Shown here: piece by piece, positions 61,824 through 64,000 of the stretch
Numbering within the stretch: the first letter of the stretch is position 1
Layout of the letters: the number at the start of each line of letters is the position of its first letter
Source of the DNA: Coffea arabica
Lineage: Eukaryota; Streptophyta; Magnoliopsida; Gentianales; Rubiaceae
Direction: 5' to 3'
Assembly (NCBI RefSeq): GCF_036785885.1
Contig: NC_092326.1
Span: 41,564,287-41,628,286 of the forward strand
Length of the DNA: 64,000 nt
The notes under the pieces: model-generated
Databases searched by the model: none
What the model saw: the letters and a program-made list of their open reading frames with translations, nothing else
What the model was told of the DNA's origin: nothing
Translations under genes and position numbers: made by a program

Positions 61824-63096
61824 AGGTTTTGGTGGAATCTTCTTTGGACCATTTAATTTGCTTCATCTGCAACATTCAAATTTTAGTAAATTAATGTTAC
61901 CTCCTTGCACTAAGTCTGGTTCGGTTCGGTTTTATTACTTTTTTTAGGGGGGGGGCGGGGGTTCTGTTTCTGTCCTTGTGAAGTAGCAGCAGTACTATAA
62001 ATTTGTTGTCAGCAGATTGTAGTAATTAAATAAATTTCCTCTTGCTGGTTGTTGGAAAATTAATTTAGTGCTCTGAGATTAAAGTTTCTTATTCAGTCAT
62101 CAGTTTTAAAACACACTCCCAATTCTGGAAAGTTTGACGAGATCCCAATAAATACAAGTGACGAATTATGTAGTAGTAGTACTATAATTTAGATATTGGA
62201 CAGCTAGCTATTAGAAAAAGCCCGCTTTGATATATATATATATGTTTCCCAGGATGGATATGCCTAAATAAGCTTATATATTTAAGATACTTCATTTTCT
62301 GTTTTACTTTGGAAATTGGAACCAACCAAATCTAGCACACCTATCTCAAAAAAAAAAAACGACAGTACTTATATATGGATAGTCGGAGGCTGTGCTATTA
62401 AATGGATGCAATAAAACGACAAAAAAAAAAAGGAAAGAAAAGGGAAACGACTTTACGATTTTTCTTCCTATTTAAAAAAGAAAAAGCTTGAAAACGTCAA
62501 GTCCAGCCTTTTCAAAGTAAAAGTGTATGAATTCTATGGCCAAACGGATGGATGCCAAACACCACCATTTGGATTGTTCTTAGCAACTTGAATGTGAAAC
62601 ATTTAATTCCATGCACGTAGATTATGGATGAATTAAACGTTCCCAAGGATTGATGGCCAAGATTGGCCACAAAAAAGGTTGAAAATTCGTGGTGTATATT
62701 TTTTTTTTAAGCCCACAGATGGAGTCCTCAAAAATCTATTCTAAATTTATATTGTTGATCAAAATAATTTATATTGTTGATCAAATGCCTTATAGTTTGT
62801 TGAAATGTGCTGAGAGGATTATTCTGCAAAAACACGTAATTTAAACAGGGTTAATTTATGTGGCATAAAAAAATTCCAGTCTCAGAAGTTCTCATCAATG
62901 GACTTTGAAGCGCTTTTTCTTTTTTCTTTTTTTTCCCCGGGGGGTTGTTGGATCGTTAATGGTTAATTTGTACAACATTAGCTTTGGGAAAAAAATGATT
63001 AGGAAGTTATGACAGGTTTATCTGGACTTATGTACCTTGCAAACTAGCTTTAGAGGAAAGAGAAATAAAGTTAGAGAGTCATGCTAGACTACAATA
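61824..63096. other. 3' region of the P450 gene and intergenic DNA
   Basis: The first 200-300 bases are probably 3' UTR, including a G-rich tract at 61949-61960. The rest has homopolymer runs and TA repeats (62232-62244) and no gene I can see. Confidence 0.65.
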
Positions 63097-63291
63097 ACGC
63101 AACGGATCTTCTGTCTCATATTCTGTGCCACTCTCTGTCCCGTTTTTTATTATATTGGTATTTCTCCTGCATAAATATCATGTTTTAGTTCTTTTTTATT
63201 TTCTTAAGATCCAACAGCTATTAATTTTGTGTAGGAGACTATAAAACGGGACAGAGAGTGACACAGAGTATGAGACAGAAGATCCGTTGCG
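63097..63291. mobile_element. Short hairpin MITE, hAT-like
   Basis: A 195-bp element has terminal inverted repeats of about 50 bp (63097-63147 and 63242-63291) with only two or three mismatches. The ends are ACGCAACGGATCTTCTG and CAGAAGATCCGTTGCG. A perfect 8-bp direct repeat, CTACAATA, lies outside both ends (63089-63096 and 63292-63299), fitting the hAT superfamily. The spacer is AT-rich and non-coding. Confidence 0.85.
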
Positions 63292-63299
63292 CTACAATA

Positions 63300-64000
63300 C
63301 ATATATTTTTTAAATTTTGGTAGGATTGCAAGGCTAAAACGAGCTGGTAGCAAAACTGCTCAAGGATAATGCGTGGATTCTTAGCTTGGGTAAATGCTTT
63401 TACATGTCAATAATCAAAGGTTTCTTTTATCTAAGTTAGTACTAATAGCAACTCCAATTGTGTTTCCCTTCTCATCCTTGATTGCAAATAAAATGATTGA
63501 GATGTTGAGCCCACGTTCATTACTTTGCCTTTATGATCTTTTATGGGCTTAATTATATTCAAAACAAATCGAGATAATAAACTCATGGAACTAATTTTTG
63601 GTACTTTGCACATATGAAGTGATCAAAGGAGTGCTTTTCATACTTGAAAAGTTTTTAAAATCTACTGAGCAGACGTGATTCGAAGGAATCAAAGAATAAG
63701 ACGTATTCAAATTGAGAATGGTTAGCATGGTCCAAAATAAGGATACAGCTGTATCGCGGTAATGAACAGTAAAGAAACATTCAAACATGCACAATGCATA
63801 GGAATATATATTTTGCTTTCTATTGTCTTGAAGACGGATAAACAAATCAGAATAATTAATAAGAGTGTATTTGATAAAATTGAAGTCTAAAATTTGAAAT
63901 TTAAATGTATTAATAGGATTGCAATTGAATCGAGTTGCTCGCGAGTAAATTGAAATTTAAATGCATTAATAGGGTTGTAATCTAATCGAGTTACTCAAGA
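63300..64000. other. Intergenic DNA with a partial TCGAG-rich repeat at the window edge
   Basis: No gene is seen. From about 63885 a unit of about 57 bp containing TTAATAGG.TTG.AAT..AATCGAGTT is present twice in tandem, and the window ends inside it. This is the terminus of the TCGAG-rich family seen at 53752-54991 (TAGGGATATAATTGAG) and continues beyond the window. Confidence 0.55.

Overview
The window is nuclear DNA of a flowering plant, most likely a eudicot. Genes are split into many short exons with GT-AG introns. The non-coding DNA is AT-rich and full of MITEs, SINEs and one Ty1-copia retrotransposon. The recognisable proteins are plant-specific: a photosystem I antenna protein, a plastid-type ABC1 kinase, pTAC14 and a CYP77-type P450. 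The species cannot be named from the sequence.

Layout: 1-12153 has no gene I can support and holds repeats, including a SINE, a Tourist-like MITE and an AT-rich element. LHCA1 lies at 12154-13473 (-, 4 exons). 13.5-16.8 kb is repeat-rich and contains a striking 790-bp palindromic Mutator-like element with a perfect 9-bp target duplication. An ABC1/UbiB-type kinase gene runs from 16838 to 32054 (+, 16 exons). Its intron 13 carries a young antisense copia element (24349-29449) with nearly identical LTRs and a frame break caused by a 10-bp duplication. A TMEM115/RBL19-like gene occupies 33213-36310 (+, 8 exons, one GC-AG intron). PTAC14 lies at 37878-44827 (-, 13 exons). A decayed GH1 beta-glucosidase pseudogene follows at about 45275-47480 (+). 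A chloroplast RNA pseudouridine synthase 6-like gene lies at 48282-52964 (-, 9 exons). 53-60.3 kb is a repeat graveyard with nested terminal-inverted-repeat elements, a SINE with a 16-bp target duplication, a long inverted repeat and a broken RNase H-like fragment. A single-exon CYP77B-type P450 lies at 60285-61823 (+). The tail is intergenic and carries a 195-bp hairpin MITE.

Four of the six apparently intact cellular genes encode predicted chloroplast proteins: light harvesting, plastid kinase, plastid transcription and plastid RNA modification. I see no operon-like link between them. Exon boundaries were chosen by hand from splice signals and reading phase, and each multi-exon model closes in frame. 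No transcript data were available. I found no convincing new multi-gene system; the most unusual material is in the repeats and the splice architecture.
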